A DNA stretch of 63,654 nt from the NCBI GenBank assembly GCA_016794985.1, contig JAEUIQ010000062.1, forward strand, positions 1-63,654. Reading direction: 5' to 3'. The position numbers and the translations under genes were made by a program. Shown in pieces: positions 46,221-56,275 of this stretch. The stretch comes from Planctomycetaceae bacterium (GTDB lineage Bacteria; Planctomycetota; Planctomycetia; Pirellulales; Pirellulaceae). The notes beneath the pieces are model-generated. The model ran no database searches, was not told where the DNA came from, and worked only from the letters and a program-made list of their open reading frames with translations. The first letter of the stretch is position 1. Each line of letters starts with the position of its first letter.

Positions 46221-48278
46221 CTAAGTCATTTCCGCAACATAGACCATGGTCGTTTTGCTGGGCAGAACGATTCGTTGGCGTTTATTGAGGAAGGGGCCAT
46301 CGAAAGCTGGGAAGATGTCTTTGGGCGAGTCTTCCGCCGTATCCAAAAACAATCGCCATTTCCGCTCTTTGGCGACGACCGGCACTTGAAATTCGCTGGC
46401 GATTTCTCCCGTATTGAACAGGATCATCACGTCGCGCCCCAAGCCCTGTGGGTCGAGTTTCTTGAGTGGCTTGGTCAGCAGGCACGTCATCTGTTGCGAT
46501 TGATGCCAATCTACAGCGGTGCCCAGCGGTCCGTACCAACTGACATCGGGCAATTGATCGGGTGCTACGCTCTTCCCGGTCAGGTAAGACTCGCGTCTAA
46601 GAGTCGGTTGAGAGATACGGAACGCAATCAAGGCTTGCATGAATCGCAACAATTCGGCATTGGTCTCCGTCAGCTTCCAGTCTAACCAGCTAATCTCGTT
46701 GTCTTGGCAGTAGGCGTTATTGTTTCCTTGTTGCGTTCGCCGAAACTCGTCCCCAGCGACCAGCATGGGCACGCCCTGGCTAAGCAACAACGTTGTCATC
46801 ATGTTTTTGATTTGTCGGAGACGCAGGCCATCGATCGGTTTACGATCGGTCGGTCCTTCGATACCGTAGTTGAAACTGTGATTGTTGTTGTCGCCGTCGC
46901 GATTGTCTTCGCCATTGGCCAAGTTGTGTTTGTGGTTGTAGCTGACCAAATCATTCATCGTGAAGCCATCGTGCGAAGTCACGAAATTGATGCTGCAATA
47001 TGGTGGACGCCCACCCGATTGATACAAGTCGCTCGAACCGCTAAGTCGAGTTGCCAACGCACCCAACATACCCGAGTCGCCCCGCCAGACTCGGCGAACA
47101 TCGTCGCGGAATCGGCCGTTCCATTCGGCCCAACGCGAGTTTCCAAAGCTGCCCACCTGGTAAGCTCCGGCTGCGTCCCAGGCTTCCGCGATCATTTTGG
47201 CATCGGACAGTAAAGGATCTTCTGCGATTTGCTCAACAAGCGGAGGGTTGGGTACCAAATTGCCGTTTCGATCGCGGGACAGAATCGACGCGAGATCAAA
47301 CCGAAAACCATCGATGTGGTAATTGTGGACCCAGTATCGCAAACAATGAAAGATCATCTCGCGAGTGATCGGATGATTTCCATTGACGGTATTGCCGCAA
47401 CCAGAATAGTTTTTGTAATAACGCTTGTCGCGTTCCAGCATGTAATAGACCGAGTTCTCCAGACCTTTGAAGCTCAGCGTCGGTCCATGTTCGTTGCCCT
47501 CACAGGTGTGATTAAACACAACGTCCAAAATGACCTCAATCCCTTCGGAATGGAGGGCTTTGACCATTTCTTTGAATTCGCGAACTTGCCCGCCAGGTGA
47601 CTTGTCGTAGGCGTAACCGCGATGCGGGGAGAAAAACGCCATCGAATCATAGCCCCAATAGTTTTTTATCCGCGCCGGTTTGCCATCCGAGCCCAAAATC
47701 GGGAATTCGTTGATTGGCATCAACTCGACGGCGGTCACTCCCAACTTCTTCAAATAGGGTATTTTGTCGATCACACCCAAATAGGTGCCCGGATGTTTCA
47801 CACCAGAGGAGGCGTGTTGCGTGAAACCGCGTACATGCATTTCGTAGATCACGGTTTCGGACAAGCTGCGCCGCAAATGCCGGTCGCCAGACCAATCAAA
47901 GTGATCGTCCACCACGACACATTTCGGTGGCCGCGTGATGCCATCGCTGTTGTCCAAAAAGGTGCCAGCAAGTGCTTTGGCATAAGGGTCAATCAGTCTG
48001 GCCTTGGGGTCGAAGCGGTGGCCATGCTCGGGCTCGAAAGGACCGTCCGCTTGAAAGTGATACAACTGGCCCGCGCGAAGGCCCGGTACAAACAAACCCC
48101 AGATGTCGCCCCAACGATCCACCTCGGGGCGAAAGGTAATGACGCGATGCGGGTCCATATCGCCCACGTCTTTGTATAGGAGTAGCTTCATGGCCGTAGC
48201 GTTGCGGCTGAACACGAGAAACTGAACGCCGTCTTCGCTCAAGATGGCGCCATAGGGGACGGTGTGAGTAAATTGCAT
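46221..48278 (-). CDS. glgX: Glycogen debranching enzyme
   Basis: This 685-residue family 13 glycoside hydrolase cleaves alpha-1,6 branches of glycogen. An N-terminal CBM48-like domain precedes the TIM barrel. Catalytic residues are visible: nucleophile Asp in DGFRFDLASIL, acid Glu in MIAEAWDAAG and Asp in TSHDGFTMNDL. GVPMLVAGDEFRRTQQGNNNAYCQDNE is a GlgX signature. The start is set at ATG 48278 (MQFTHTVPYG); the frame is open to 48338. No other glycogen gene is in the window. Confidence 0.95.
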   Translation of the reverse strand: MQFTHTVPYGAILSEDGVQFLVFSRNATAMKLLLYKDVGDMDPHRVITFRPEVDRWGDIWGLFVPGLRAGQLYHFQADGPFEPEHGHRFDPKARLIDPYAKALAGTFLDNSDGITRPPKCVVVDDHFDWSGDRHLRRSLSETVIYEMHVRGFTQHASSGVKHPGTYLGVIDKIPYLKKLGVTAVELMPINEFPILGSDGKPARIKNYWGYDSMAFFSPHRGYAYDKSPGGQVREFKEMVKALHSEGIEVILDVVFNHTCEGNEHGPTLSFKGLENSVYYMLERDKRYYKNYSGCGNTVNGNHPITREMIFHCLRYWVHNYHIDGFRFDLASILSRDRNGNLVPNPPLVEQIAEDPLLSDAKMIAEAWDAAGAYQVGSFGNSRWAEWNGRFRDDVRRVWRGDSGMLGALATRLSGSSDLYQSGGRPPYCSINFVTSHDGFTMNDLVSYNHKHNLANGEDNRDGDNNNHSFNYGIEGPTDRKPIDGLRLRQIKNMMTTLLLSQGVPMLVAGDEFRRTQQGNNNAYCQDNEISWLDWKLTETNAELLRFMQALIAFRISQPTLRRESYLTGKSVAPDQLPDVSWYGPLGTAVDWHQSQQMTCLLTKPLKKLDPQGLGRDVMILFNTGEIASEFQVPVVAKERKWRLFLDTAEDSPKDIFPAFDGPFLNKRQRIVLPSKTTMVYVAEMT

Positions 48279-48672
48279 ATGTTCCAAATGGGGTTGTCGT
48301 CGCATCAGCATGACAGTGGGCCTCAAACAATACAGCATCGCGGCAGGAGGTCTGTTCCTGCTTCCAGCCTTAAGCTACCACCGACTTTGGGTTTCCTAGG
48401 CCAAGAAGCCAGCTTTTGTTCACGATGTCGCCCGTTGGAGGTTCGAACAAGCCAATTCCAAAGTAGTTTAGCAGGTATATTGACCAAGTCGATTAGCGAA
48501 ACTGTTATGGTGGGGCCGAGTTTATTGTTTAGATTGACCTTGCTCGGTGGGCAGGATTCCTTAAGCTCAAGTCACGTGGCAATACTCGCTGCCAAATCGG
48601 CCCGACCGCCAGGGCGTGGGCAACGCGAACATTGCCACGAAGTATTTCCGCAATTTCCAACTGTATTACAAA
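48279..48672. other. Intergenic region between divergent glgX and the LptF/G-like gene
   Basis: These 390 bases hold no recognised gene or repeat. The right part (48590-48672) is open in frame with the permease gene, but no ribosome-binding site supports an upstream start. Confidence 0.45.
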
Positions 48673-49830
48673 ATGACCCTATTTGATCGATACGTCCTGG
48701 GCCTATTCCTCAAGATCATGCTGGTTTGTTACGCCAGTCTGGCCGGGTTGTATTTGATCATCGATGTCTTCAATAACTTGGATGACTTTGCCCAAATTGG
48801 CAAACGAGAAGGCTCCCTCGCGCAAGTCCTCTTGGCTTACTATGCCCCACGATTGCTGGGTTTGTTCTGCGAGGTCAGCGGTTTGTTGTATCTGCTAGCT
48901 GCCATCTGCACGTTGACCCGTTTGCAATCTACCCAAGAACTGGCCGCCGTTCAGGCCGCAGGAGTCAGTGTCCGCCGCGTCGCCCGGCCTATTCTGGTCC
49001 TTACCGCCTTGTTGTGTCTCGGCACCTGGGGAGCCAAGGAACTGGTTCTGCCCAAGTACCGAGCGACGCTAGCGACGACCCCGCAAGAAATTCTGCGAGA
49101 CAAGCCCAAACCGGTCGTTTCCCAAATTGATTACGATTCGTTAATCATGTTTCGCGGCCAAGAAGTTTCGCTTGGTGAAAAGCAGATTCGAGGCGTCGAT
49201 CTGCAACTGCCGCAGGATTGGATAAATTTTTGGGGCGAACAAGCACCTCCCTCATTGCAGATCAAGGCCAAAGCCGCGGTTTGGCTTCCTGCCAGCGACC
49301 AACATCCAGCTGGGTTTTTGTTGCGCGAGGTCCAAGCGCCCGTCGTGCCTGCTCGATTAGCTAGCGTCGAACAAGAGGGACACACACGCTTGCTGACACC
49401 CGCCAACCATTCGTGGCTCGGTCCCGATCAATGCTTTGTGCCAACCCCGTTGACTGTATGGCACTTGGCCTATGGTGCTAGCTGGTTTCGCACCGCTCCG
49501 CTAGCAGAGTTGATCAACGCCAATCGTAGTGGGAGCGTGCGATTGCCCAGCGTGCAGCGCGTCGAACTGCATTGGCGATTGGTACGGCCGGTGCTTGATT
49601 TCTTGATGTTGTTGATTGGCTTGCCATTGGTACTGCGGCCCGGCGGTCAGAAGTTGGTTGTGGCGGCGGGTTATTGTGCGATCTTGATGTTAGGGATGCA
49701 GTTGTTTGTGCTCGCGTGTCAATTTTTGGGAGGGCAGCAGATCTTGAAGCCTGCGGCGCTAGCGGCGTGGTTACCGATTCTGACTTCAGTCCCAATCGCC
49801 ACTTGGGCCTATCACAAGTTTGACTACTAA
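48673..49830 (+). CDS. LptF/LptG-family permease
   Basis: This 385-residue inner-membrane protein matches the YjgP/YjgQ family of the lipopolysaccharide export ABC transporter. It begins MTLFDRYVLGLFLKIMLVCYASLAGLYLIID and has three N-terminal membrane segments, a periplasmic beta domain (about 110-290) and three C-terminal segments. Whether it is LptF or LptG cannot be told. It lies 100 bases upstream of an LptD-like gene, supporting a role in moving lipopolysaccharide to the outer membrane. An upstream GTG at 48616 is a less likely start. Confidence 0.9.
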   Translation: MTLFDRYVLGLFLKIMLVCYASLAGLYLIIDVFNNLDDFAQIGKREGSLAQVLLAYYAPRLLGLFCEVSGLLYLLAAICTLTRLQSTQELAAVQAAGVSVRRVARPILVLTALLCLGTWGAKELVLPKYRATLATTPQEILRDKPKPVVSQIDYDSLIMFRGQEVSLGEKQIRGVDLQLPQDWINFWGEQAPPSLQIKAKAAVWLPASDQHPAGFLLREVQAPVVPARLASVEQEGHTRLLTPANHSWLGPDQCFVPTPLTVWHLAYGASWFRTAPLAELINANRSGSVRLPSVQRVELHWRLVRPVLDFLMLLIGLPLVLRPGGQKLVVAAGYCAILMLGMQLFVLACQFLGGQQILKPAALAAWLPILTSVPIATWAYHKFDY

Positions 49831-49930
49831 CTTTCATATTGCGGCTGTTTTGTCGCGTTTCTATACTCGCAGCACGCAATAAAGGATTGTTGCGGCAAAA
49901 ATTGAACCATGATGGTCAGGTGGATCGCTG

Positions 49931-52861
49931 TTGTTTGGCTTCACTCCAATCCGATCCGGACGGAAAATCCCCGCACTGTTGGGCTGGCCACCGCTACGTC
50001 TTGGTCTCGGATTCCTGCCGGTGCTGCTGGTGTTTGGCAGCGCCTGCATGACGGGGGTTGGTGAACTGTGGGCTGTTCAGCCAGTGCTCGACGACGGACG
50101 TTACCGGCCTGGGCAAACGGTACCCGGGGCGTTAGGTAATCCGATCCTTTCGAATCCGGCGATGGAGGCTTCTGTACCTGCCATCGACTGGGGACAATCA
50201 GGTCCGACTTTTCAGGGCCCAGGGACACCGGCTTATCTGGGCACGCCCAGCGATGACCCGCAAGCTGTGTTTGGTTACATGCCTGCCCTCAACCAAGGCG
50301 GTGGAACCAGCCCAGCCAATCCGGCGAATCCATCGGGAGTGTCTCCGCCGGGTTCCATGACCGCCCCTGGTGATCCGGTTCAAGTGCAAATTTTTCCGCG
50401 GAATACCGGGGTCGATTTGAACGTGCGCAACTTGCCGGGCCGAGTCCCTGGTGAAGAAGTCGTTTTGGCCACTGGCGGCGTTCGCGTGGTGATCGATAGC
50501 CCGCAATTGATGCAGCCCAGCGGGGGCTCGCTCAACGCTTTGGGCCAAGGTCAACAACTGGTGGTTCAAGCGGACAACTTGGTGGCTTGGACCAATCGTC
50601 TTTCGTTCTTGGGCGGTTCCAACGAGGCGCCTCGTTGGGAGTTGTATCTCGAAGGCAACGTGATTTTCAGCTTGGGTCAACGAGTCGTTTATGCCAATCG
50701 AATGTTTTACGACGTGAACCAACAGCGGGGGACCATTTTGGATGCTGAGATGTTGTCGCCAGTTCCAGAATATCAAGGCTTGATCCGCTTGCGCGCGGAT
50801 GTTCTTCAGCAGGTGAACCCGCAACAGTTTCGCGCGTACGGAGCGGCTGCCACGACTAGTCGTATGGGCGTGCCCAATTATTGGTTGAGCTCGAACGAGA
50901 TTAATCTTACTCGCTTGCAAACGTATGCTGCCGATCCCGTTACCGGTGCGGTTCCTTTGGATCCTTATACTGGGCAACCGACCACCAGAGACAAATTCAC
51001 ACTGGACAGTTACGACAACTTTATCAACGTGTTTGGCAGAAAAGTGGCGTACTGGCCCGTGTTCCGTGGTGAATTGGATAATCCGCAGTACTACTTGGAG
51101 AATCTATCCATCGGCAACGACAGCGTCTATGGTTTTCAAGTGCGTTCGCGTTGGAATATGAACCAAGTCTTGCGTCTGACTCCGATCGAAGGGACGCGCT
51201 GGACAGGGGCGGCAGATTATCTTTCGGAGCGCGGTCCGGCTTTTGGCTCGCGAGTAGTCTACGAACGGCAGAACGGATTCGTGTTCCCTGGTTTCACGAA
51301 AGGTTACTACGATTCCTGGTTCTTGTTGGAGGACCAAGGGTTAGACAATCTTGGGCTGGATCGTCGAACAACGCCGCTGGAAGAGGTGAATCGCGGGCGG
51401 TATGTATTGCGGCATGATCATCGTTTTCTCAATGGCGATCGGTTGTTGGGCGAATTCGGCTACATCACGGATCGCAACTTCTTAGAGCAGTTCTATGAGC
51501 GGGAATGGGACGAAGACAAAGACCAAGCGACTAGCGTTCGCTACCAGCGGCTGCGCGAAAATCGGTTGCTGGAGGTCGGGGCGGACGGCAACGTCAATGA
51601 CTTCTTCACGCAAACCCAGTGGTTGCCACGAGCGGACTTCAGTGTCATTGGGCAACCGTTGTTTGGCTCGCGAGTGACTTGGTATTCTCAATCGCATGTA
51701 GGTTATGCAGATTTAAAAGTAGGGGATGTGCCCACCAATGCCGTAGATTTGGCATTTTACGATCCGTTGGCTTGGGAGGCCGAGCGGGAAGGACTACGCG
51801 CTGGATCGCGGCAAGAATTGGAATTTCCGATTCAACTTGGTCCGGTCAAGACCGTGCCGTATCTGTTGGGCGATGCGACCTATTGGGGACAAGATCTGAC
51901 GGCCACCGAAGTGACGCGACTGTACGGGCAAGCGGGAATACGCGCTAGTCTGCCGTTTTGGACTGTCGATCCGACGATTCAAAGCGAATTGTTCAACTTG
52001 AATGGTTTGGCTCATAAGGTCAATTTGGAGACAGATTTCCTGTATGCGGATGCGAATCAAGATCTGAGTCGTTTCCCCTTGTACGACGCTTTGGATGATG
52101 ACGCACAGGAACACTTTCGACGCAGATCATTGTTCAATACGTTCGGGCTAAATGTCGGCGATGACGTGCCGCTTCAGTTTGACGAACGGTTTTATGCGTT
52201 GCGTTCGGGCATGCAACGGTATGTTGCGGCGCCGAGCAAAGAAATTGCGGACGATCTGATGTTGATGCGCGTGGGCATCAATCAACGCTGGCAAACCAAA
52301 CGCGGCACTCCTGGCGATCAAAAGATCATCGACTGGGTCACGCTGAGTCTGAACGGTCACTATTTTCCCAAGAGCGATCGCGACAACTTCGGTGAAGAAG
52401 TTGGGATGTTCGACTATGACTTTCGTTGGCACGTCGGCGATCGCTTGGCTGTCTTGTCTGATGGCTACTTCGATACGTTTCAAGATGGATTGAACACAGC
52501 GAGTTTGGGATTGGCGGCCAGTCGTCCCGAGCAAAGTGATGTGTACATCGGTTTTCGTGCGATCGATGGTCCAATCAATAGCAAGACGCTCAACTTGCGT
52601 TTGAACTATCGCCTGAGCCACAAATGGGTGTTTCGCGGCAGCAACTCCTGGGACTTTGGCAACACGGGACAAATTGGCCAAACGTTTGGAGCTACCTACA
52701 TCGGTGAGAGCTTCTTATGGTACGCCGGGGCGAATATCGATTACAGTCGCGACAACTTCGGGTTTGTGTTCAGCGTCGAACCTCGAGGGATCAAGGATGG
52801 CCGTCTAGGCCGCTTAGGCGGGTCCACAATACCACCACCAGGCGTCTTGGGGGTTGAATAG
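49931..52861 (+). CDS. LptD/OstA-like outer-membrane protein
   Basis: This 976-residue protein has an N-terminal hydrophobic signal (LRLGLGFLPVLLVFGSACM), an LptA-type beta region (EEVVLATGGVRVVID, GQQLVVQADNLVAW, LEGNVIFSLGQRVVYANRMFYD) and a long C-terminal part rich in aromatic alternating strands, fitting a beta-barrel of the lipopolysaccharide-assembly type. The start is TTG at 49931, supported by AGGTGG seven bases upstream and by the lack of an in-frame ATG before the signal. It follows an LptF/G-like gene. The lack of visible cysteine pairs typical of proteobacterial LptD is worth noting. Confidence 0.82.
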   Translation: MFGFTPIRSGRKIPALLGWPPLRLGLGFLPVLLVFGSACMTGVGELWAVQPVLDDGRYRPGQTVPGALGNPILSNPAMEASVPAIDWGQSGPTFQGPGTPAYLGTPSDDPQAVFGYMPALNQGGGTSPANPANPSGVSPPGSMTAPGDPVQVQIFPRNTGVDLNVRNLPGRVPGEEVVLATGGVRVVIDSPQLMQPSGGSLNALGQGQQLVVQADNLVAWTNRLSFLGGSNEAPRWELYLEGNVIFSLGQRVVYANRMFYDVNQQRGTILDAEMLSPVPEYQGLIRLRADVLQQVNPQQFRAYGAAATTSRMGVPNYWLSSNEINLTRLQTYAADPVTGAVPLDPYTGQPTTRDKFTLDSYDNFINVFGRKVAYWPVFRGELDNPQYYLENLSIGNDSVYGFQVRSRWNMNQVLRLTPIEGTRWTGAADYLSERGPAFGSRVVYERQNGFVFPGFTKGYYDSWFLLEDQGLDNLGLDRRTTPLEEVNRGRYVLRHDHRFLNGDRLLGEFGYITDRNFLEQFYEREWDEDKDQATSVRYQRLRENRLLEVGADGNVNDFFTQTQWLPRADFSVIGQPLFGSRVTWYSQSHVGYADLKVGDVPTNAVDLAFYDPLAWEAEREGLRAGSRQELEFPIQLGPVKTVPYLLGDATYWGQDLTATEVTRLYGQAGIRASLPFWTVDPTIQSELFNLNGLAHKVNLETDFLYADANQDLSRFPLYDALDDDAQEHFRRRSLFNTFGLNVGDDVPLQFDERFYALRSGMQRYVAAPSKEIADDLMLMRVGINQRWQTKRGTPGDQKIIDWVTLSLNGHYFPKSDRDNFGEEVGMFDYDFRWHVGDRLAVLSDGYFDTFQDGLNTASLGLAASRPEQSDVYIGFRAIDGPINSKTLNLRLNYRLSHKWVFRGSNSWDFGNTGQIGQTFGATYIGESFLWYAGANIDYSRDNFGFVFSVEPRGIKDGRLGRLGGSTIPPPGVLGVE

Positions 52862-52886
52862 TTTCGCCACCGGCTGCAAAGCGTCG

Positions 52887-52995
52887 TGTACCGCATTGTC
52901 GTGGACCGCATTGTCGTGGACCGCTCCGTCGGTCCAATTAGAGTATTATGTGTACCGCATTGTCGTGGACCGCTCCGTCGGTCCAATCAAAATAT
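52887..52995. repeat. Duplicated hairpins with loop CTCCGT
   Basis: GTACCGCATTGTCGTGGACCG occurs twice (about 52888 and 52951), each leading into a hairpin GGACCG-CTCCGT-CGGTCC at 52917-52934 and 52967-52984. The loop matches that of the 35-bp array at 59884-60093 although the stems differ. It lies between the LptD-like and dgkA genes. Confidence 0.85.
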
Positions 52996-53035
52996 TTTGT
53001 GGATTTCTCTGCCGGTCCGACCGAAAGTCGTTGCC

Positions 53036-53419
53036 ATGCCCGAAGCATTTGAACCTCCGCCGCGAACTTGGCTCAACAAGTTTCAAGACGCGTTTGAAGG
53101 TGTCTATCTTGGTACTGCTGGCCAGAGCAGTTTCATCGTCCACGGCTTGGCGTTTCTTGTAGTACTTCTGCTCGGAGTCACCTTACAAATTGAAGCCTGG
53201 CAGTGGACCGTCGTTCTGCTGGTCAGTGGATTGGTCGTTTCGTTAGAGTTGGTAAACTCGGCGATTGAAAGTTTGGCCCGAGCTGTTACGGACGAATACC
53301 ACCCTTGCATCGACCAAGCCTTGAAGATTGCCAGTGCTGCTGTCTTGATTGCCGCGCTCGTGTCGGTCTTTGTTGGCCTGATTGTTTTCGTTCCTCCGCT
53401 CTGGAAGCTGGTTGGTTGA
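53036..53419 (+). CDS. dgkA: Diacylglycerol kinase, DgkA type
   Basis: This 127-residue inner-membrane enzyme phosphorylates diacylglycerol or undecaprenol. It has three membrane helices and the family signature around the second, VVSLELVNSAIESLARAV, followed by DQALKIASAAVLIAALVSVFVG. The start at 53036 (MPEAFEPPPR) is preferred; frames running upstream pass through repeat DNA. It lies after the Lpt genes and probably recycles lipid products of envelope assembly. Confidence 0.93.
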   Translation: MPEAFEPPPRTWLNKFQDAFEGVYLGTAGQSSFIVHGLAFLVVLLLGVTLQIEAWQWTVVLLVSGLVVSLELVNSAIESLARAVTDEYHPCIDQALKIASAAVLIAALVSVFVGLIVFVPPLWKLVG

Positions 53420-53502
53420 ATAGCTCGATTTCGAAGTCGCGTAGCAGCGTTTACTGACTCGGCTACAATACTACGGTCCTCGGAACAAGCACTTCGTGAA
53501 TC

Positions 53503-54426
53503 ATGAGACTGTTTTACTCGGATACGTTTGAACTGCCATTGCCTCCGGGTCATCGCTTCCCGATGGCCAAGTATGGTCGTCTGCGCCAGCGGGTAGCGGA
53601 AGCGAACTGGGCGGCGTCTTGCAAGCTGGAGTTGCCTCCAGCCGCCAGCGACGCTGAGTTAACTCTGGTCCATTGTTCGGAATACCTGCGGCGAGTCACA
53701 GCCGGGGATCTTTCTGTTCTGGAACAAAAGCGAATTGGGTTTCCGTGGTCGGAAAAAATGGTGGAGCGTTGTCGCAGGAGCACTGGGGCCAGTATCGCGG
53801 CCAGTCAAGCAGCCATCCTCGATCGTGTCGCTGTCAACATGGCGGGTGGCACCCATCATGCACTGCCGGATGCAGGCAGCGGCTACTGCGTGTTCAATGA
53901 TGTGGCCGTCGCCGCCCGAGTGTTGCAACAACAACGTTTGGCCGCTCGCGTGCTGTTCATTGACTTGGATGTGCATCAAGGCAACGGTACCGCAGCAATC
54001 ACGGCAGGCGATCCAACGCTGTTTTCCTTTTCAATGCACGGCGACAATAACTTCCCATTCCGTAAAACTGCCAGTGATTTGGACGTGGCTCTATCCGACG
54101 GCACCGGCGACGAAGATTATTTACGCGCGTTGCAAGATTCGTTGTCAAGGATCGAAGCGAGCTTCGCTGCCGACTTTGTCTTTTATGTGGCGGGCGCCGA
54201 CGCTTGGATGGGAGATCGCTTGGGCAAATTAGGAGTGAGTAAAGCGGGATTGAAGGCTCGAGACGAGATGGTCTTTGACTGGTGTCGCAGCCACCGCCTG
54301 CCTATTTCGATTTGCATGGCCGGCGGCTACGCGCCCGACATTGAGGACATCGTAGACATTCACTTCCAAACGATTGCGACGGCCTTCCAATATTACGAGG
54401 ACTCAAACTCCGGCAAATTCCGTTGA
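53503..54426 (+). CDS. Histone-deacetylase-family hydrolase
   Basis: This 307-residue protein has the full zinc-hydrolase set of the HDAC/AcuC family: the His pair in GGTHHALPD (118-119), IDLDVHQGNGT (Asp154, Asp156, His158) and the late Asp in GADAWMGD. The family removes acetyl groups from proteins or polyamines; bacterial substrates include acetyl-CoA synthetase and acetylated polyamines. It has no signal peptide. It starts 83 bases after dgkA and may share its transcript. Confidence 0.95.
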   Translation: MRLFYSDTFELPLPPGHRFPMAKYGRLRQRVAEANWAASCKLELPPAASDAELTLVHCSEYLRRVTAGDLSVLEQKRIGFPWSEKMVERCRRSTGASIAASQAAILDRVAVNMAGGTHHALPDAGSGYCVFNDVAVAARVLQQQRLAARVLFIDLDVHQGNGTAAITAGDPTLFSFSMHGDNNFPFRKTASDLDVALSDGTGDEDYLRALQDSLSRIEASFAADFVFYVAGADAWMGDRLGKLGVSKAGLKARDEMVFDWCRSHRLPISICMAGGYAPDIEDIVDIHFQTIATAFQYYEDSNSGKFR

Positions 54427-54544
54427 TTGGGAACACGACACCTTACGACCGCTGTTTCTATTTCGGGAGTATTCCCCTGTTGGCCATTCCTTTGCCAATT
54501 TCAACGGCACCCGAATAACTTGGATGCAGACCTGACCGCGCTTG

Positions 54545-55381
54545 CTAGATCTTCGCCAGAAACGCTGTTGGCCACAGGCTGGGGTCTTCGCTGACGGGAA
54601 GTTGCCGGTCGTAGGCAAAATGGACATGGCCCAACTCCGAATCGCGGAGTTGAAAATACAAACCGATCTCTGGCTGCTCGGCAGGGGCCCAGCCTTCCAA
54701 GTACTTGCGTGACATGTGGCACGTCAGTTGGTAGCCGTTGGCCATGATCTTGCTTTCCACTTGCGGTTGATAGGCGCCCATGGTCGGCGGCTCGCCACGG
54801 GCCAAGTGAATTTTCAGCATCGAACCGTACGGATCTTTTTCGCTCGGCCCAGTGCCCGTCGGCAAGAATAAAAATCGATGGCAATACCGGGTCGCCCGGT
54901 GAACCGTCTTCGTGTTGCGAGTATCCACGAAGACCTCAATCGCATCGCTGTGTTCTAAGTCGTTGAGACGGCAATAAGGACGTCGCGTCTTGCCCGTCAA
55001 CGTGAACTGGATGGTTAACCCGTCCTCGGACCAAGCGATTCGAGTGTCCAATGGCCCGGCCTGCAACGATGAACCTGGAGCGGGTGCGGAGACAGGAACC
55101 GCATCTCCGGTCGCGTCCTCGGACTTGACTTTGCGTTTCGTGTTCTTGCCGCTTTTGGGCGATTCGACCGCTGGCTCAGGCTCTTGCGATGTCGTTGGCG
55201 TATGCAACTTGCTTTGCCCGATCGTGGGACGATCCAAGAGCACAAACGGCGGAACTTGGTACAGCGGTTCCAACTCGACACTCTTGCCCCAAAGTTTGGC
55301 CCGATAATAGATCGGGAGCGATAGGGTAAACAGGTACGACGGTGGAATCAGGCGATTGGTCATCGGTGTAGGATTGCTCAA
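54545..55381 (-). CDS. CBM9/DOMON-like protein downstream of sucD
   Basis: This 278-residue protein has a lysine-, proline- and serine-rich linker (about 60-105), then a beta-sandwich resembling family 9 carbohydrate-binding or DOMON-like domains ([40 protein letters not shown]-type strand [14 protein letters not shown]). No signal peptide is seen, which is unusual for this fold. The frame begins with TTG overlapping the sucD stop by four bases; ATG at 55363 is the alternative. Translational coupling to sucD is likely, and the link in function is unclear. Confidence 0.7.
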   Translation of the reverse strand: MSNPTPMTNRLIPPSYLFTLSLPIYYRAKLWGKSVELEPLYQVPPFVLLDRPTIGQSKLHTPTTSQEPEPAVESPKSGKNTKRKVKSEDATGDAVPVSAPAPGSSLQAGPLDTRIAWSEDGLTIQFTLTGKTRRPYCRLNDLEHSDAIEVFVDTRNTKTVHRATRYCHRFLFLPTGTGPSEKDPYGSMLKIHLARGEPPTMGAYQPQVESKIMANGYQLTCHMSRKYLEGWAPAEQPEIGLYFQLRDSELGHVHFAYDRQLPVSEDPSLWPTAFLAKI

Positions 55382-56253
55382 CGTGCTTTCATCGCCCGTT
55401 GGATCGCGGTGCCCATGTCCGCTGGCGATTCCGCAATCTCGATCCCAGCGTCACGCAACGCGGCGATCTTGTCTTCCGCCGTGCCTTTACCGCCCGAGAT
55501 GATCGCTCCGGCATGTCCCATGCGCTTGCCGGGAGGGGCAGTGCGACCAGCGATGAACGCTGCGACTGGCTTGGTGACGTTTTGTTTGATGAAGGCGGCA
55601 GCTTCTTCCTCGGCCGAACCACCGATTTCACCCATCATCAAAATGCCTTCGGTTTCCGGATCATTCTGGAAACGGCCGATCACATCAATAAACGAAGTTC
55701 CGACGATTGGATCGCCACCCAAGCCGACACAAGTCGTTTGGCCCAAACCCAATTGCGTGGTTTGCCAGACCGCTTCGTAAGTCAACGTTCCCGATCGCGA
55801 CACGATGCCGATCTTGCCACGTTTGTGGATGTAGCCGGGCATGATGCCGATTTTGCATTCGCCGGGCGTAATCACGCCGGGGCAGTTGGGGCCGATCAGG
55901 ACCGACTTGCTGGCGCGAATTTTTCGGTACACAGGGACCATATCCAAAACAGGTACGCCTTCTGTAATCGCGACGATGGTTTCGATACCGGCGTCCAGCG
56001 CTTCTAAGATGGCATCGGCGGTGAACGGGGGCGGCACGAAAATCATGGTTGCGTTGGCGCCAGTTTGCTTGACGGCCTCTTCCACCGTGTCGAAGATCGG
56101 CGTCCCTTCAAAATCAGTTCCGCCTTTGCCGGGCGTCACACCGCCGACCATTTGTGTGCCATAGTCGCGACAGCCCTTGGTGTGAAAGCTACCGCTCTTG
56201 CCAGTGATGCCTTGGCAGATGACTCGGGTATTCTTGTTGACGTAAATGCTCAT
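55378..56253 (-). CDS. sucD: Succinyl-CoA synthetase alpha subunit
   Basis: This 291-residue subunit binds CoA and carries the phosphohistidine, His247 in [11 protein letters not shown]. The N-terminal CoA-binding stretch [17 protein letters not shown] is intact, as is [21 protein letters not shown]. It makes ATP or GTP from succinyl-CoA in the citric acid cycle with SucC. The start at 56253 follows GGAT eleven bases upstream. It lies 22 bases downstream of sucC. Confidence 0.98.
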   Translation of the reverse strand: MSIYVNKNTRVICQGITGKSGSFHTKGCRDYGTQMVGGVTPGKGGTDFEGTPIFDTVEEAVKQTGANATMIFVPPPFTADAILEALDAGIETIVAITEGVPVLDMVPVYRKIRASKSVLIGPNCPGVITPGECKIGIMPGYIHKRGKIGIVSRSGTLTYEAVWQTTQLGLGQTTCVGLGGDPIVGTSFIDVIGRFQNDPETEGILMMGEIGGSAEEEAAAFIKQNVTKPVAAFIAGRTAPPGKRMGHAGAIISGGKGTAEDKIAALRDAGIEIAESPADMGTAIQRAMKAR

Positions 56254-56275
56254 GGGTTGAATCCGTAGTGTGGGT

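Noticed and set aside
45885..46685. 266-codon plus-strand frame through the tandem array and the end of glgX
   Set aside because: Its repeated peptide comes from the hairpin repeats, it has no ribosome-binding site, and its second half is the antisense of glgX.
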